Made by a program: the position numbers and the translations under genes. The notes under the pieces were generated by a model. That model did no database searches and was not told where the DNA came from. It saw only the letters and a program-made list of their open reading frames with translations. Below are positions 1 to 7,986 of a DNA stretch of 21,095 nucleotides, piece after piece. The stretch's first letter is position 1. Each line of letters opens with the position of its first letter. This DNA comes from Cyanobacteria bacterium UBA6984 (GTDB taxonomy: Bacteria; Cyanobacteriota; Vampirovibrionia; Gastranaerophilales; Gastranaerophilaceae), in the NCBI GenBank assembly GCA_002450015.1, contig DJYG01000021.1, positions 1 through 21,095 of the forward strand, given 5' to 3'.

Positions 1-567
1 AGCTTGTCTAATCCACCAAGTTGCGTAAGTGGAAAATTTAAAACCTCTTTCGTGGTCAAATTTTTCAGCCGCTCTAATTAAACCCAAGTTTCCTTCTTGA
101 ATTAAATCCAAAAATAGCATACCGCGACCTACATATTTTTTAGCGATACTTACAACTAAACGAAGATTTGCTTGTACCAGTTTTCTTTTAGCAATAGCCC
201 CAGGAGTTCCGCCTTTTATAATTGCTCTTGCAAGTTCAATTTCTTCATTTGCAGACAATAATTTGATACGTCCTATTTCACGTAAATATAATCTAACAGG
301 ATCATCGACAGCAATTCCTTTTGGAAGTTCCATATCTTCTTCTTTTTCTTCTTCGCTGTCTATCATATAAACATCGTCATAGTTGGCTTTACCGTCAATT
401 TTTCCGGCAGAAACTATATCTTCGATATTATCAGTGCTAATTTCAACATTCATAAACGATGCACCATTTTCATCGGCATCATCTTTATCACTGTCTATTC
501 CAAGCATATCAAGATTTTCTTCTTCCATTATATTAACAACTGAACTTGATTGTCTTTTCTTTGTCAT
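1..567 (-). CDS. rpoD: Primary RNA polymerase sigma factor (sigma-70/SigA), N-terminal part, cut by window edge
   Basis: Directs RNA polymerase to housekeeping promoters. Only the first 189 residues are inside the window; the frame is open to base 1. After an acidic N-terminal extension (about residues 15-80, rich in D and E) comes sigma region 1.2 (residues 89-115, beginning DPVRLYLREIGR), then region 2 from about residue 127, including core-binding LRLVVSIAKKYVGRGM and the -10-recognising KFSTYATWWIRQA at the edge. Region 1.2 resembles cyanobacterial group 1 sigma factors. The start ATG (567-565) overlaps the dnaG stop as ATGA, so translation is probably coupled to dnaG; the pair recalls the macromolecular-synthesis operon. 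Whether this is the principal sigma or a close group 2 paralogue cannot be settled without regions 3-4, but linkage to dnaG favours the principal one. Confidence 0.95.
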   Translation of the reverse strand, partial: MTKKRQSSSVVNIMEEENLDMLGIDSDKDDADENGASFMNVEISTDNIEDIVSAGKIDGKANYDDVYMIDSEEEKEEDMELPKGIAVDDPVRLYLREIGRIKLLSANEEIELARAIIKGGTPGAIAKRKLVQANLRLVVSIAKKYVGRGMLFLDLIQEGNLGLIRAAEKFDHERGFKFSTYATWWIRQA

Positions 568-2444
568 TTAACTTCACCGGTCCTTAATTTGTTTAATTTA
601 TCCCTAAGCTGCATTTGAATTTTTAGCGCTTCGGTTTCATCATCATTTGCTTTTTCGTATATTTGTTTTAATTGCTTGCGTTCTTCATCACGCTTACAAT
701 ATTCTATTTTTTCAATATTTTCTTTGATAACAATATCAATTTCATCTTCTTTTAATTCTGAAAAAGAATCGGAAATACAGATTAAATCTGTGATTATTCC
801 TTGAATTTCAACGTTATTTGCGAATTCGACATATAACATATCTATCAATTCACTAACATTATTTACGGTATTTATTAATTTGTCAATTGTATTTTTTACA
901 ATTAGTAACGTTTTATTTGTAAAAGTTACACTTTTTATTTTTGATGACAAATTTAAGGCGAAATTTATATTGCCCCCATATATAAAATACAAACTAAGCA
1001 GGTTTTTTTGCGCAATTTCTTCAATTGATGAAGAAATTGTTACATTAACAATATTAGTTTGTGGAATCGAAAAATCATTGTTATCTGGAAGATGAATTTC
1101 TTTTTCTAAAGCTTTTTCATCAATATCAAGTGCTGATGATACAATTTTTATATATTCTGATTGAATTATAGGGTTTTGAACTTCATTTAAAATAGGTACA
1201 ATATCTTTAACAAGCTCAGATTTTTGCTGTGGACTGACGGCTTCAGATTTTTTCTTTAATAATTCATTAAGTTGAAAATCAAGCAGTAGTGGTGCATTAT
1301 CAATATAAGCCTTAAAAGCATCTGAACCAGAATGTCTTATAAATTCATCAGGATCTTTTCCTTCAGGTGGTGCAATGACTCTGATTTCGCATGAATACTT
1401 GTCTTCGCTGCTGTTAATATGAGATTCATCAAATTGTTTGATGTTTCCTAATCCTTGAAATGCAGATTTAATAAGTTCTCCGCCTCGTTTTGTTGCGTTT
1501 TGACCGGCTTTATCAGTATCAAAAGAAAGATAAATTCTTCTGCTTTTTGTATATTTAGAAAACATTTTGACATGTTCAAGCGTAAGAGAAGTTCCGCACG
1601 AAGCGACTGCATTATGTATTCCGTGAGATTGAGCTGATATTACATCAAAATATCCTTCCATAATTATAACGGAATCTTCTTGTTTGATGGCTTCTTTTGC
1701 AGTATATAGTCCGTATAAAATCTTACTTTTATTATAAATTTTTGAATCCGAAGAATTTAAATATTTCGGATTTTGTCCGTCTTCTATTGCTCTTGCGCCA
1801 AATGCAATATATTCACCGTTTTCATTTTGAATAGGTATTATTATTCTGTTTCTAAAGCGGTCAATGTAATTACCTTGGCTTGATTTTATTATCAAACCGG
1901 CATCAACAAGAATTGAATCGTCAAATTCCCGTTTTAGCCTTTTATAAAGTTCGTTAGGTTCTTTAAGTGCCAATCCCAATGAGTATCGTGAAATTACAGC
2001 AGGTGTAATATCTCTGTTTGCAAGATATTTCACAGCAGTATTGTCTTGAGCAGAAGTTAGAAGGACATCTTGATAAAATTGAACGGCTTTTTTACAAGCT
2101 TCCATCATCAAAGCACGTTCTTCTTTTTTATTTCCTACATTACTTTTGAATTCAGGTAGAGGTATGTTATATCTTTCTGACAGAAATCTTATCGTTTGAG
2201 AATAATCCCAGTTGTGTAATTTCATTAAAAATGTTATGGCATCACCGCCTACACCGCAGCCAAAACATTTAAAAATACCTCTTTCAGGAGTAACAGAAAA
2301 TGACGGCGTTTTTTCACCATGGAAAGGACATAGTCCCCAATAAGTTTTACCTTTTTTTTTCAGTACAACTTCTTCAGATATAATATCAACAATATCAATC
2401 TGATTTTTTATTTGTAATACTGCTTCTTCATACGCCGATACCAT
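564..2444 (-). CDS. dnaG: DNA primase
   Basis: Makes RNA primers for DNA replication. The 626 residues are a normal length. The N-terminal CHC2 zinc ribbon is intact, with C39, H42, C60 and C63. The catalytic core follows, with the TOPRIM glutamate E263 in IIMEGYFDV and the acidic pair in SFDTDKAG (D309, D311). The C-terminal part (about 430-626) is charged and weakly conserved, as expected for the helicase-interaction domain. No Shine-Dalgarno lies before the ATG; instead an extended -10 box ends six bases upstream, so the mRNA probably starts at the ATG. The last codon and stop overlap the sigma gene start. tatD diverges from it across only 43 bases. Confidence 0.97.
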   Translation of the reverse strand: MVSAYEEAVLQIKNQIDIVDIISEEVVLKKKGKTYWGLCPFHGEKTPSFSVTPERGIFKCFGCGVGGDAITFLMKLHNWDYSQTIRFLSERYNIPLPEFKSNVGNKKEERALMMEACKKAVQFYQDVLLTSAQDNTAVKYLANRDITPAVISRYSLGLALKEPNELYKRLKREFDDSILVDAGLIIKSSQGNYIDRFRNRIIIPIQNENGEYIAFGARAIEDGQNPKYLNSSDSKIYNKSKILYGLYTAKEAIKQEDSVIIMEGYFDVISAQSHGIHNAVASCGTSLTLEHVKMFSKYTKSRRIYLSFDTDKAGQNATKRGGELIKSAFQGLGNIKQFDESHINSSEDKYSCEIRVIAPPEGKDPDEFIRHSGSDAFKAYIDNAPLLLDFQLNELLKKKSEAVSPQQKSELVKDIVPILNEVQNPIIQSEYIKIVSSALDIDEKALEKEIHLPDNNDFSIPQTNIVNVTISSSIEEIAQKNLLSLYFIYGGNINFALNLSSKIKSVTFTNKTLLIVKNTIDKLINTVNNVSELIDMLYVEFANNVEIQGIITDLICISDSFSELKEDEIDIVIKENIEKIEYCKRDEERKQLKQIYEKANDDETEALKIQMQLRDKLNKLRTGEVK

Positions 2445-2450
2445 AATAAT

Positions 2451-2459
2451 ATTTTAGCA
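2451..2459 (-). promoter_or_regulatory. Extended -10 promoter of dnaG-rpoD, predicted leaderless
   Basis: Minus-strand TGCTAAAAT (TG, one base, then hexamer TAAAAT at 2456-2451). With a standard -7 to +1 distance, transcription would begin at 2444, the A of the dnaG ATG. No clear -35 is seen, which an extended -10 can tolerate. Confidence 0.5.
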
Positions 2460-2472
2460 TAATTATAAATTA

Positions 2473-2481
2473 TGTTATAAT
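2473..2481 (+). promoter_or_regulatory. Extended -10 promoter of tatD-tlyA, predicted leaderless
   Basis: TGTTATAAT, a perfect extended -10, ends six bases before the tatD ATG at 2488, so the expected start point is the A of ATG. No Shine-Dalgarno is present. The matching -35 position would overlap the dnaG -10 box on the other strand, so the two promoters may compete. Confidence 0.6.
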
Positions 2482-2487
2482 CAATTT

Positions 2488-3258
2488 ATGAAAAATTATT
2501 TTATAGATACACATTCTCATATTGATATGATTGAAGATGTAGAGCTTGACTCAATAATAAATGGTGCAAAGGAAGTCGGAGTAGAAAAAATAATTATACC
2601 TGCTGCCAATGAATCTTCATTTGAACCTATGCTTGAAATATGTTCAAAATTCGAAAATGTTTATTGTATGTTAGGTATTTTTCCGGAAGAAGTAAAAACT
2701 TGGTCTGATAAAACTGAAGAAAAAATTATAAATCTTGCAAAATCAAATGACAAAGTTGTAGGGATAGGTGAAATAGGTTTAGATTATTATTGGGATACAA
2801 GTTTTACTGCCTTACAAAAACAAATTTTTATAAAGCAAATTGAAATTGCAAATGAGTTAAAACTTCCAATTGCAGTTCATGATAGAGAAGCTCATAAAGA
2901 TACCTTTGATATTATTACAAAATATAATAAAGGTTCAGATGTGTTGTTACATTGTTTTTCAGGCAGTGTAGAATTTGCAAGAGAATGTATAAAAGCCGGT
3001 TTTTATCTGGCATTAGGAGGAGTTGTAACATTTAAAAATGCAAAAAAAATGAAAGAAGTTGCAATAGATATGCCGTTAGAAAGACTTATGCTTGAAACGG
3101 ATGCTCCTTATCTTGCACCTGTTCCATACAGGGGAAAAACAAATCAACCAAAGTATATTCCAATAATAGCGCAAGAGATAGCTAATTTAAGGAATACAAA
3201 TGTTGAAGAAATTGCAAAATATACAACAGAAAATGCTGAAAAGGTGTTTAAAATTTGA
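2488..3258 (+). CDS. tatD: TatD-family metal-dependent DNase/hydrolase
   Basis: TatD-family TIM-barrel hydrolase of 256 residues. Family members are metal-dependent nucleases; 3'-5' exonuclease activity and D-aminoacyl-tRNA deacylase activity have been reported for some. Metal ligands are all visible: H9 and H11 in DTHSHID, E95 in IGEIGLDYYWD, H131 in AVHDREAH, H155 in LLHCFSGS, and D205 in LETDAPYLAP. The start has no Shine-Dalgarno and sits right behind a perfect extended -10. Its stop TGA overlaps the TTG start of tlyA, so the two are co-translated. The exact substrate cannot be read from the sequence. Confidence 0.93.
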   Translation: MKNYFIDTHSHIDMIEDVELDSIINGAKEVGVEKIIIPAANESSFEPMLEICSKFENVYCMLGIFPEEVKTWSDKTEEKIINLAKSNDKVVGIGEIGLDYYWDTSFTALQKQIFIKQIEIANELKLPIAVHDREAHKDTFDIITKYNKGSDVLLHCFSGSVEFARECIKAGFYLALGGVVTFKNAKKMKEVAIDMPLERLMLETDAPYLAPVPYRGKTNQPKYIPIIAQEIANLRNTNVEEIAKYTTENAEKVFKI

Positions 3259-4067
3259 AAAAAGAAAGATTAGACAAATACCTTGTTGATTTAGGTTATT
3301 TCGAAAATAAAAGTAAAGCTGCTGCATCTATTTTGGCCGGTGATGTGCTTATTAATGATGAAAGAATTACAAAAGCAGGTTTTCAAATAAATATAGAAAA
3401 AGAGTATGAAATAAGAGTAAAATCAATGCCTTATGTCTCCAGAGGCGGATTTAAACTGGAAAAAGCAATAAAAACATTTAATATTAGCGTTTTTGATAGA
3501 ATTTGTCTTGATGCCGGAGCCTCAACAGGCGGATTTACTGATTGTTTGCTTCAAAACGGGGCAAAATTTGTATATGCGGTTGATGTCGGATATGGACAAT
3601 TAGACTGGAAAATACGAAGTGATAAAAGGGTTAAAACAATTGAAAAAACAAATTTAAAGATTTGTTCAGCAGAGGATATTTACGCTCCTGATGAACCGCT
3701 TGCCGATTTATTGGTTTGTGATGTTTCATTTATTTCTTTAGAAAAAGTTTTGCCTAATTTTAAAAAGTTACTTGCTGATGAACAAGAATTAATTTGCCTT
3801 ATTAAACCTCAGTTTGAAGCAGGTAAAGAACTTGTTGAAAAGGGTGGAGTAATTAGAAATAAAAATACACATTACACTGTCATTGAAAATGTTGTAAATT
3901 GTGCAAAAAATCTTGGTTATACTATATTAAACCTTACATATTCATCAATAAAAGGTCCTTGCGGTAATATTGAATATTTAATTCATTTGTCAAATAAAAG
4001 AAATGATTGTGTTGATTTTGAAATAAAATCAGTTGTTGATAATGCATTTATTGATTTAAATTCGTAG
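3255..4067 (+). CDS. tlyA: TlyA-family rRNA 2'-O-methyltransferase (S4 domain plus FtsJ-like)
   Basis: 270 residues, the usual length for the TlyA/hemolysin A family, which methylates ribose 2'-OH groups in 16S/23S rRNA. Residues 1-60 form an S4 RNA-binding domain (starting KKERLDKYLVDLGYFENKSKA). From about residue 80 comes an FtsJ-type SAM-binding fold with motif I CLDAGASTGGFTDCLL, then DLLVCDVSFISLEKVLP and the KPQFEAG block that carries a catalytic lysine. The start is a TTG that overlaps the tatD stop (TTGA), and it gives exactly the usual N-terminus, so I accept it. It converges on nnrD; no strong terminator was found in the 53-base gap. Confidence 0.93.
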   Translation: MKKERLDKYLVDLGYFENKSKAAASILAGDVLINDERITKAGFQINIEKEYEIRVKSMPYVSRGGFKLEKAIKTFNISVFDRICLDAGASTGGFTDCLLQNGAKFVYAVDVGYGQLDWKIRSDKRVKTIEKTNLKICSAEDIYAPDEPLADLLVCDVSFISLEKVLPNFKKLLADEQELICLIKPQFEAGKELVEKGGVIRNKNTHYTVIENVVNCAKNLGYTILNLTYSSIKGPCGNIEYLIHLSNKRNDCVDFEIKSVVDNAFIDLNS

Positions 4068-4120
4068 GTGCAGTTATGTATTTTTAGGCATATTTATTAT
4101 AATTCTGTGAATAAAAATAT

Positions 4121-4933
4121 CTATATTGCGGATTTAATGGCTTTTGGAATGTAATTCAACAAATCTGAAGCAAGCACGGAGTATTCAGTTAAGTCTTTAC
4201 TCGCAAATTCTCCAGCTTTACCATGCAAATATACAGCTGTTTTACAAGCTTCAAAAGGCTTCATTCCTTGAGCTGTTAACCCTGTTATCATTCCGCATAA
4301 AACATCTCCTGTACCGGCTTTTGCCAGTGCGGAATTTCCCGTTTCATTTATATAAATATTTAATTTTTTTGAACAAACAACAGTATTATGTCCCTTTAAA
4401 ACAGTTGTACACTTAAAATTTAATGAAATTTCAGTAGCTGCATCTTCAGGATTTGCAAGAATTTCTGATACATCTTTTCCTAGCAATCTTGAGGCTTCTT
4501 TGGGGTGTGGCGTAAGTATCAATCTATCAGGTAAAACCATTTTTTTAAATTTTGCCAAAAGATTTAAACCATCTGCATCTAAAATTACAGGTAAATCAAG
4601 AATTGCAAGTTCTGTCATAAACGATTTAAACATTATAATCGCAGGAGCATCTGTTGAAAATCCACAACCCAAAGAAACTACATCATAATTTTTAATAACA
4701 TTTCTTGCTTGTTTAATCGGAACAAGCACAATGTCAGGAGTTTTGGCAGCAACTGACTGCAATACACTTGGAGAACTGGCAAGTGCAACATAACCACAAC
4801 CGACTCTTAGTGCTGACATGCTTGATAAATATGCTGCACCTGAATAATTTGGCGAACCTGCAATATTTAAAACTTTTCCAAATGTACCTTTATGAGAATT
4901 TTGTTTTCTAACAGGAAGTTGTATTTCATCCAT
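4121..4933 (-). CDS. nnrD: ADP/ATP-dependent (S)-NAD(P)H-hydrate dehydratase (YjeF C-terminal domain only)
   Basis: Repairs damaged NAD(P)H hydrates using ADP or ATP. The 270 residues correspond to the ribokinase-like dehydratase domain, with the glycine-rich NIAGSPNYSGAAYLS near the N-terminus, DADGLNLL, LTPHPKEASRLL, TVLKGHNTVV and the nucleotide-site GTGDVLCGMITGL. The epimerase domain (NnrE), usually fused in front in bifunctional YjeF proteins, is absent and no separate nnrE lies in this window. It is the last gene of the pgsA-trmL-nnrD set, starting one base after the trmL stop with a GGTAGG-like ribosome site overlapping that stop. Confidence 0.92.
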   Translation of the reverse strand: MDEIQLPVRKQNSHKGTFGKVLNIAGSPNYSGAAYLSSMSALRVGCGYVALASSPSVLQSVAAKTPDIVLVPIKQARNVIKNYDVVSLGCGFSTDAPAIIMFKSFMTELAILDLPVILDADGLNLLAKFKKMVLPDRLILTPHPKEASRLLGKDVSEILANPEDAATEISLNFKCTTVLKGHNTVVCSKKLNIYINETGNSALAKAGTGDVLCGMITGLTAQGMKPFEACKTAVYLHGKAGEFASKDLTEYSVLASDLLNYIPKAIKSAI

Positions 4934-4934
4934 T

Positions 4935-5402
4935 TTAACCTACCTGTCTTATTGCCTCATACAAAACAATTGATACTGAATTTGAAAGATTTAAACTTCT
5001 TTGACCTTTTTTCATCGGTATTGTTATAGATTTAGCGCCTTCTGCAAATAATATTTCTTCAGGAATACCTCTTGATTCAGGACCAAATACTAAAAAGTCA
5101 CCTTCCTTAAATGTCGTATCAAAATATGATATTTTTGATTTTGTAGTTAAATAGTAAAAATTTGAATTTGGAAATTGTTTAATCAAACTATCCAAATTAT
5201 CAACTCGTTGTATATTTACACTATCCCAATAGTCCAGTCCTGCACGTTTAGTATATTTGTCGCTTAATGAAAAACCTAATTTTCCGACTAAATATAAATT
5301 AGCACCAGTACAAGCACATAATCTTGCAATGTTTCCCGTGTTTTGAGGAATTTCAGGCTCATAAAGTACAACATTAAACTGTTTAATATCCATTAATTCC
5401 AT
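4935..5402 (-). CDS. trmL: tRNA (cytidine/uridine-34 2'-O)-methyltransferase TrmL (SPOUT)
   Basis: Methylates the ribose of the wobble base in certain leucine tRNAs. 155 residues is the typical size for this compact SPOUT enzyme. The family motifs are in order: VVLYEPEIPQNTGNIARLCACTGA (motif 1), the KRAGLDYWD segment, LVFGPESRGIPEEIL (motif 2) and ITIPMKKGQRSLNLSNSVSIVLYEA (motif 3, the SAM-binding knot). Its ATG overlaps the pgsA-like stop (TAATG). A second in-frame ATG three codons later (5393) could also be used; the choice barely changes the protein. Confidence 0.95.
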   Translation of the reverse strand: MELMDIKQFNVVLYEPEIPQNTGNIARLCACTGANLYLVGKLGFSLSDKYTKRAGLDYWDSVNIQRVDNLDSLIKQFPNSNFYYLTTKSKISYFDTTFKEGDFLVFGPESRGIPEEILFAEGAKSITIPMKKGQRSLNLSNSVSIVLYEAIRQVG

Positions 5403-6007
5403 TATTTTTCTTCTTTTACAAAAAACTTTTTGCTTTCAAAGATAACAGGAACAGCTCTTAATACGCAAAGCAAAATTGCAATTTCAGCAGCTAAAGCTCC
5501 CAAAATTAATATACACCAAGCCCAAACTTCAGGCATGCCATAAGTATAAGCAATGATATAGAACGTAAATGCAATTGCTTTAGCAACGGCATACGAAATC
5601 TTCATAAACTTTGAACCGCAAATCCATTGGCAAACTTTATCATCAAGCATGCTGCCTTTTCCAAAAGGTATTAGTCCTTGTTCTAAAGCAACACTTCTTA
5701 AGCTGTCTGTTAAAACTCCTCTTGTTACCACAATCAAAGGGAATACAACCGGAATCCAACCCATGTGTGCAAACATAATCCAGTATGCATATTCAGCAAT
5801 TCTATCGCCCATTATATCTAAAACTGCACCTAGTTTGCTTTCTTCATGAAATTTACGAGCAATATAACCGTCTAAACCGTCAAATGCAAAGGCTGTTATT
5901 GTTAAAATAAGTGCAGCAACATAAGCGCCGGTACATTCTTTAAAATACAGTAATCCGACAGCAATAAATACTAAAAATATTCTCGAAATACTAATTATAT
6001 TTGCCAT
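5402..6007 (-). CDS. CDP-alcohol phosphatidyltransferase, PgsA-like
   Basis: Integral membrane phospholipid-synthesis enzyme of 201 residues. The CDP-alcohol phosphotransferase signature is complete at about residues 43-69: DGLDGYIAR, then GAVLDIMGDR, giving the conserved aspartates that bind metal and CDP-diacylglycerol. Several hydrophobic segments surround it. Size and position are compatible with phosphatidylglycerophosphate synthase (pgsA), but the acceptor alcohol cannot be fixed from the motif, so no symbol is given. A good ribosome site (AAGGAG) precedes the ATG. It leads the tightly packed trio with trmL and nnrD. Confidence 0.88.
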   Translation of the reverse strand: MANIISISRIFLVFIAVGLLYFKECTGAYVAALILTITAFAFDGLDGYIARKFHEESKLGAVLDIMGDRIAEYAYWIMFAHMGWIPVVFPLIVVTRGVLTDSLRSVALEQGLIPFGKGSMLDDKVCQWICGSKFMKISYAVAKAIAFTFYIIAYTYGMPEVWAWCILILGALAAEIAILLCVLRAVPVIFESKKFFVKEEK

Positions 6008-6031
6008 TTTTTCTCCTTTTTATACCTAAAA

Positions 6032-6054
6032 GTGCTGATATATAATATCAGCAC
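6032..6054 (-). terminator. Perfect 10-bp hairpin between the oxidoreductase gene and pgsA-like gene
   Basis: GTGCTGATAT (6032-6041), three-base loop, ATATCAGCAC (6045-6054). On the minus strand it is followed only by TTTT then AGG, so it is a modest intrinsic terminator for the oxidoreductase gene, or an mRNA processing/stability hairpin ahead of pgsA. Confidence 0.55.
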
Positions 6055-6059
6055 CAAAC

Positions 6060-7061
6060 CTATTGTTTTGTTCTTGATAAAGCAAAATCACGCTGATCTA
6101 AACTTTTTAATTTGTTTTCACTAAGCATAATTTTTTCAGCTTCTTCTAATATTCTTACAACGCTAAAACCATTGTCACCATCAGAACGTGCCTTAGTACC
6201 TTTTTCACAGCATGCAATAAAATGCTGACATTCAAGTTTTAAAGGCTCAATTTCAAGATAATCAATATGAATATCAGTTATAGAACCGTCTTTTTTATTA
6301 TCGAAAACTTGTAATTTATTTTCTTGCAATGTATCATCAAGAATTGCTGTGGCCTTTGTACCTCTCACTAAAAGTCTTACATGTTTCATCGGTGTAATCC
6401 AACTATCTGTAATTTGACCAATTGCACCGCCTTCAAATTCAATTGAAAGATGTGTAATGTCCATAATTTCATTTTTTTCAGAAGAACAACCTACGGCAGA
6501 TATTACTTGTTTAGGTTCTTTGCCTATTACATAAGACATCATAGAAACATCATGAGGAGCTAAATCCCACATAACACTTCTATCATTTTTAAAATAGTTA
6601 ACATTTAATCTATCACTCTGAGCATAAACAACCTCACCTAAAACGCCGTCATCAACCAACATCTTTAAACGGTTTACAGCAGGGTGATACAATAACAAGT
6701 GACCAACCATAAGTACCAACCCCTTTTCTTCTGCAAGTTTTTTTAAGTCTTCAGCTTCTTTTGCAGATGTTGATATTGGTTTTTCAACATAAACATGACG
6801 TCCTGACTCTAGAACTTTTTTAACCATATTAAAGTGTGTATGGCTAGGTGTCACAACTGCGACAGCAGTAATTTCAGGATTACTTAAAACTTCATTAAAA
6901 TCAGATGTTGTGTGTATTCCGCTATATTGCTCTTTTACTTTTTTTAAATTTTCTGTGTCTAAATCACAAACGGTATGTAGAACTTCCAAATTATAAAAGT
7001 TTCGTACAATATTTCTACCCCATAATCCGCAGCCTAAAACCGCAATCTTTTGTTTATTCAT
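6060..7061 (-). CDS. Gfo/Idh/MocA-family NAD(P)-dependent oxidoreductase
   Basis: 333 residues. The N-terminal Rossmann fold has the nucleotide motif GCGLWG (residues 10-15); the family motif EKP (93-95, with catalytic-site K94) follows, and the C-terminal domain holds the DLAPHD segment with D166 and likely catalytic H170. The family oxidises or reduces sugars, often nucleotide sugars or inositols. The DLAPHD motif and the length resemble UDP-sugar 3-dehydrogenases of the WlbA/WbpB type, which would suit envelope polysaccharide synthesis, but the substrate is not shown by the sequence. AGGAAA precedes the ATG. Hairpins on both sides suggest it is transcribed alone. Confidence 0.9.
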   Translation of the reverse strand: MNKQKIAVLGCGLWGRNIVRNFYNLEVLHTVCDLDTENLKKVKEQYSGIHTTSDFNEVLSNPEITAVAVVTPSHTHFNMVKKVLESGRHVYVEKPISTSAKEAEDLKKLAEEKGLVLMVGHLLLYHPAVNRLKMLVDDGVLGEVVYAQSDRLNVNYFKNDRSVMWDLAPHDVSMMSYVIGKEPKQVISAVGCSSEKNEIMDITHLSIEFEGGAIGQITDSWITPMKHVRLLVRGTKATAILDDTLQENKLQVFDNKKDGSITDIHIDYLEIEPLKLECQHFIACCEKGTKARSDGDNGFSVVRILEEAEKIMLSENKLKSLDQRDFALSRTKQ

Positions 7062-7084
7062 ACCAGTTTCCTATATTCAATCAC

Positions 7085-7112
7085 AAAAGAGGATTACTTA
7101 ACATCCTCTTTT
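7085..7112 (-). terminator. Terminator of the rpsF-ssb-rpsR-small ORF operon, overlapping the last codons
   Basis: Perfect 10-bp stem AAAAGAGGAT (7085-7094) with ATCCTCTTTT (7103-7112), loop of 8. On the minus strand the 5' arm begins in the last codons of the 61-residue gene and its stop codon (7096-7094) sits at the loop/3'-arm edge. The stem ends in TTTT on the minus strand. Confidence 0.7.
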
Positions 7113-7279
7113 ATTATAATTAAATTATTTGTAATTTTCATTGCGCAAGTTGGTAAAACAACATCAGTTAAGCCATCGGCAATACTAATAATTTTACCTG
7201 CGCCCAAAACAACATCTTCACCTTTGTACGAAAAAGTGTAATCAGTGTTTCGGTCTGATCTAATTGTTATTTTTTCCAT
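7094..7279 (-). CDS. Small conserved-looking protein of unknown function, distal to rpsR
   Basis: 61 residues, not recognised. It starts 20 bases after the rpsR stop in the same direction, and a terminator hairpin begins inside its last codons, so it reads as the last gene of the ribosomal operon. The sequence alternates short hydrophobic and polar stretches (TIRSDRNTDYTFSYKGEDVV, then NNLIIIKEDVK at the end), which suggests a small beta-rich cytoplasmic protein; there is no signal peptide or membrane segment. One cysteine. The ribosome site is weak (AGAAGA). A start at 7279 is the only sensible one. Its reality rests on operon position and the terminator placement. Confidence 0.6.
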   Translation of the reverse strand: MEKITIRSDRNTDYTFSYKGEDVVLGAGKIISIADGLTDVVLPTCAMKITNNLIIIKEDVK

Positions 7280-7299
7280 AATTACTATCTTCTGTAAAA

Positions 7300-7533
7300 T
7301 TAGTCAAAAACGTAGTTAATAATAGCAGCTTCTCTTGCTCTTTTAATTGCTTTAGCAACCATTCTTTGGTGTTCTGCGCAGTTACCTGTAACACGTCTTG
7401 GAATAATTTTTCCTGCTTCAGTTAAATATCTTTTTAACTTTGCAGCATCTTTATAATCAATTGATTCTACGTGGTCTGCACAAAAACTGCAAGTTTTTCT
7501 TTTTTTCTTATCATTTAAGTCTTGTTTTGCCAT
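7300..7533 (-). CDS. rpsR: 30S ribosomal protein S18 (zinc-ligand type)
   Basis: 77 residues, normal length. The S18 core is plain: IDYKDAAKLKRYLTEAGKIIPRRVTG, then AKAIKRAREAAIINY. C15 and C18 (CSFC) together with C52 and H55 (GNCAEH) form the putative metal site of C+ type S18 proteins, so this form probably binds zinc. S18 pairs with S6 on the small-subunit platform, and rpsF lies upstream in the same operon. A strong AAGGAAA ribosome site precedes the ATG. Confidence 0.97.
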   Translation of the reverse strand: MAKQDLNDKKKRKTCSFCADHVESIDYKDAAKLKRYLTEAGKIIPRRVTGNCAEHQRMVAKAIKRAREAAIINYVFD

Positions 7534-7577
7534 TTAATTTTCCTTTCTTATGCAAATATAACTTATTAATTCATATC

Positions 7578-7973
7578 CTAAAACGGAATTTCATCTTCTC
7601 CAATGAGTTCATCGCTCATTTCTGTATCTGAAAATTTTACTATATCTTCAGAAAAATCAGAAGATGACACTGATGATGCAGCCCCCATTAATTCGATTGC
7701 ATTTGCATCAATTTCAAAAATCTTTCTTTCTGTTCCGTTTTCATTTTTTACGTTATTTGTTTGTAATCTGCCTTCTACAAGCACTCTTGTACCTTTTGAA
7801 ACAGATGAAACAACTTCATCAAGTGAATTTCTTTTTACAAGAACTCTAATTAGAAGTTCTTCTTTTTCACCTATATTTAAAACAAAAGCAGACACCGGAA
7901 CGTTGTTAGATGTAAAACGTTTTTCCGGATTTCTAAATACTGTACCTGTAACTACTGCTTTTGCTACTGTCAT
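7578..7973 (-). CDS. ssb: Single-stranded DNA-binding protein
   Basis: 131 residues, slightly short for SSB. An OB fold covers about residues 1-105 (AKAVVTGTVFRNPEKRFT, GTRVLVEGRLQTNNV, IFEIDANAIELMG), then a serine- and acid-rich linker, ending in the acidic tip DEIPF that recruits DNA-repair and replication partners. The position between rpsF and rpsR is the classic bacterial arrangement. AAGGAAAA lies just before the ATG. The short linker (about 20 residues) is the only notable feature. Confidence 0.95.
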   Translation of the reverse strand: MTVAKAVVTGTVFRNPEKRFTSNNVPVSAFVLNIGEKEELLIRVLVKRNSLDEVVSSVSKGTRVLVEGRLQTNNVKNENGTERKIFEIDANAIELMGAASSVSSSDFSEDIVKFSDTEMSDELIGEDEIPF

Positions 7974-7986
7974 TTACTTTTCCTTA

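Noticed and set aside
4079..4119. TATTTTTA/TAAAAATA pairing between tlyA and nnrD as a terminator
   Set aside because: Only A/T pairs with a 25-base loop; expected often by chance at this composition.
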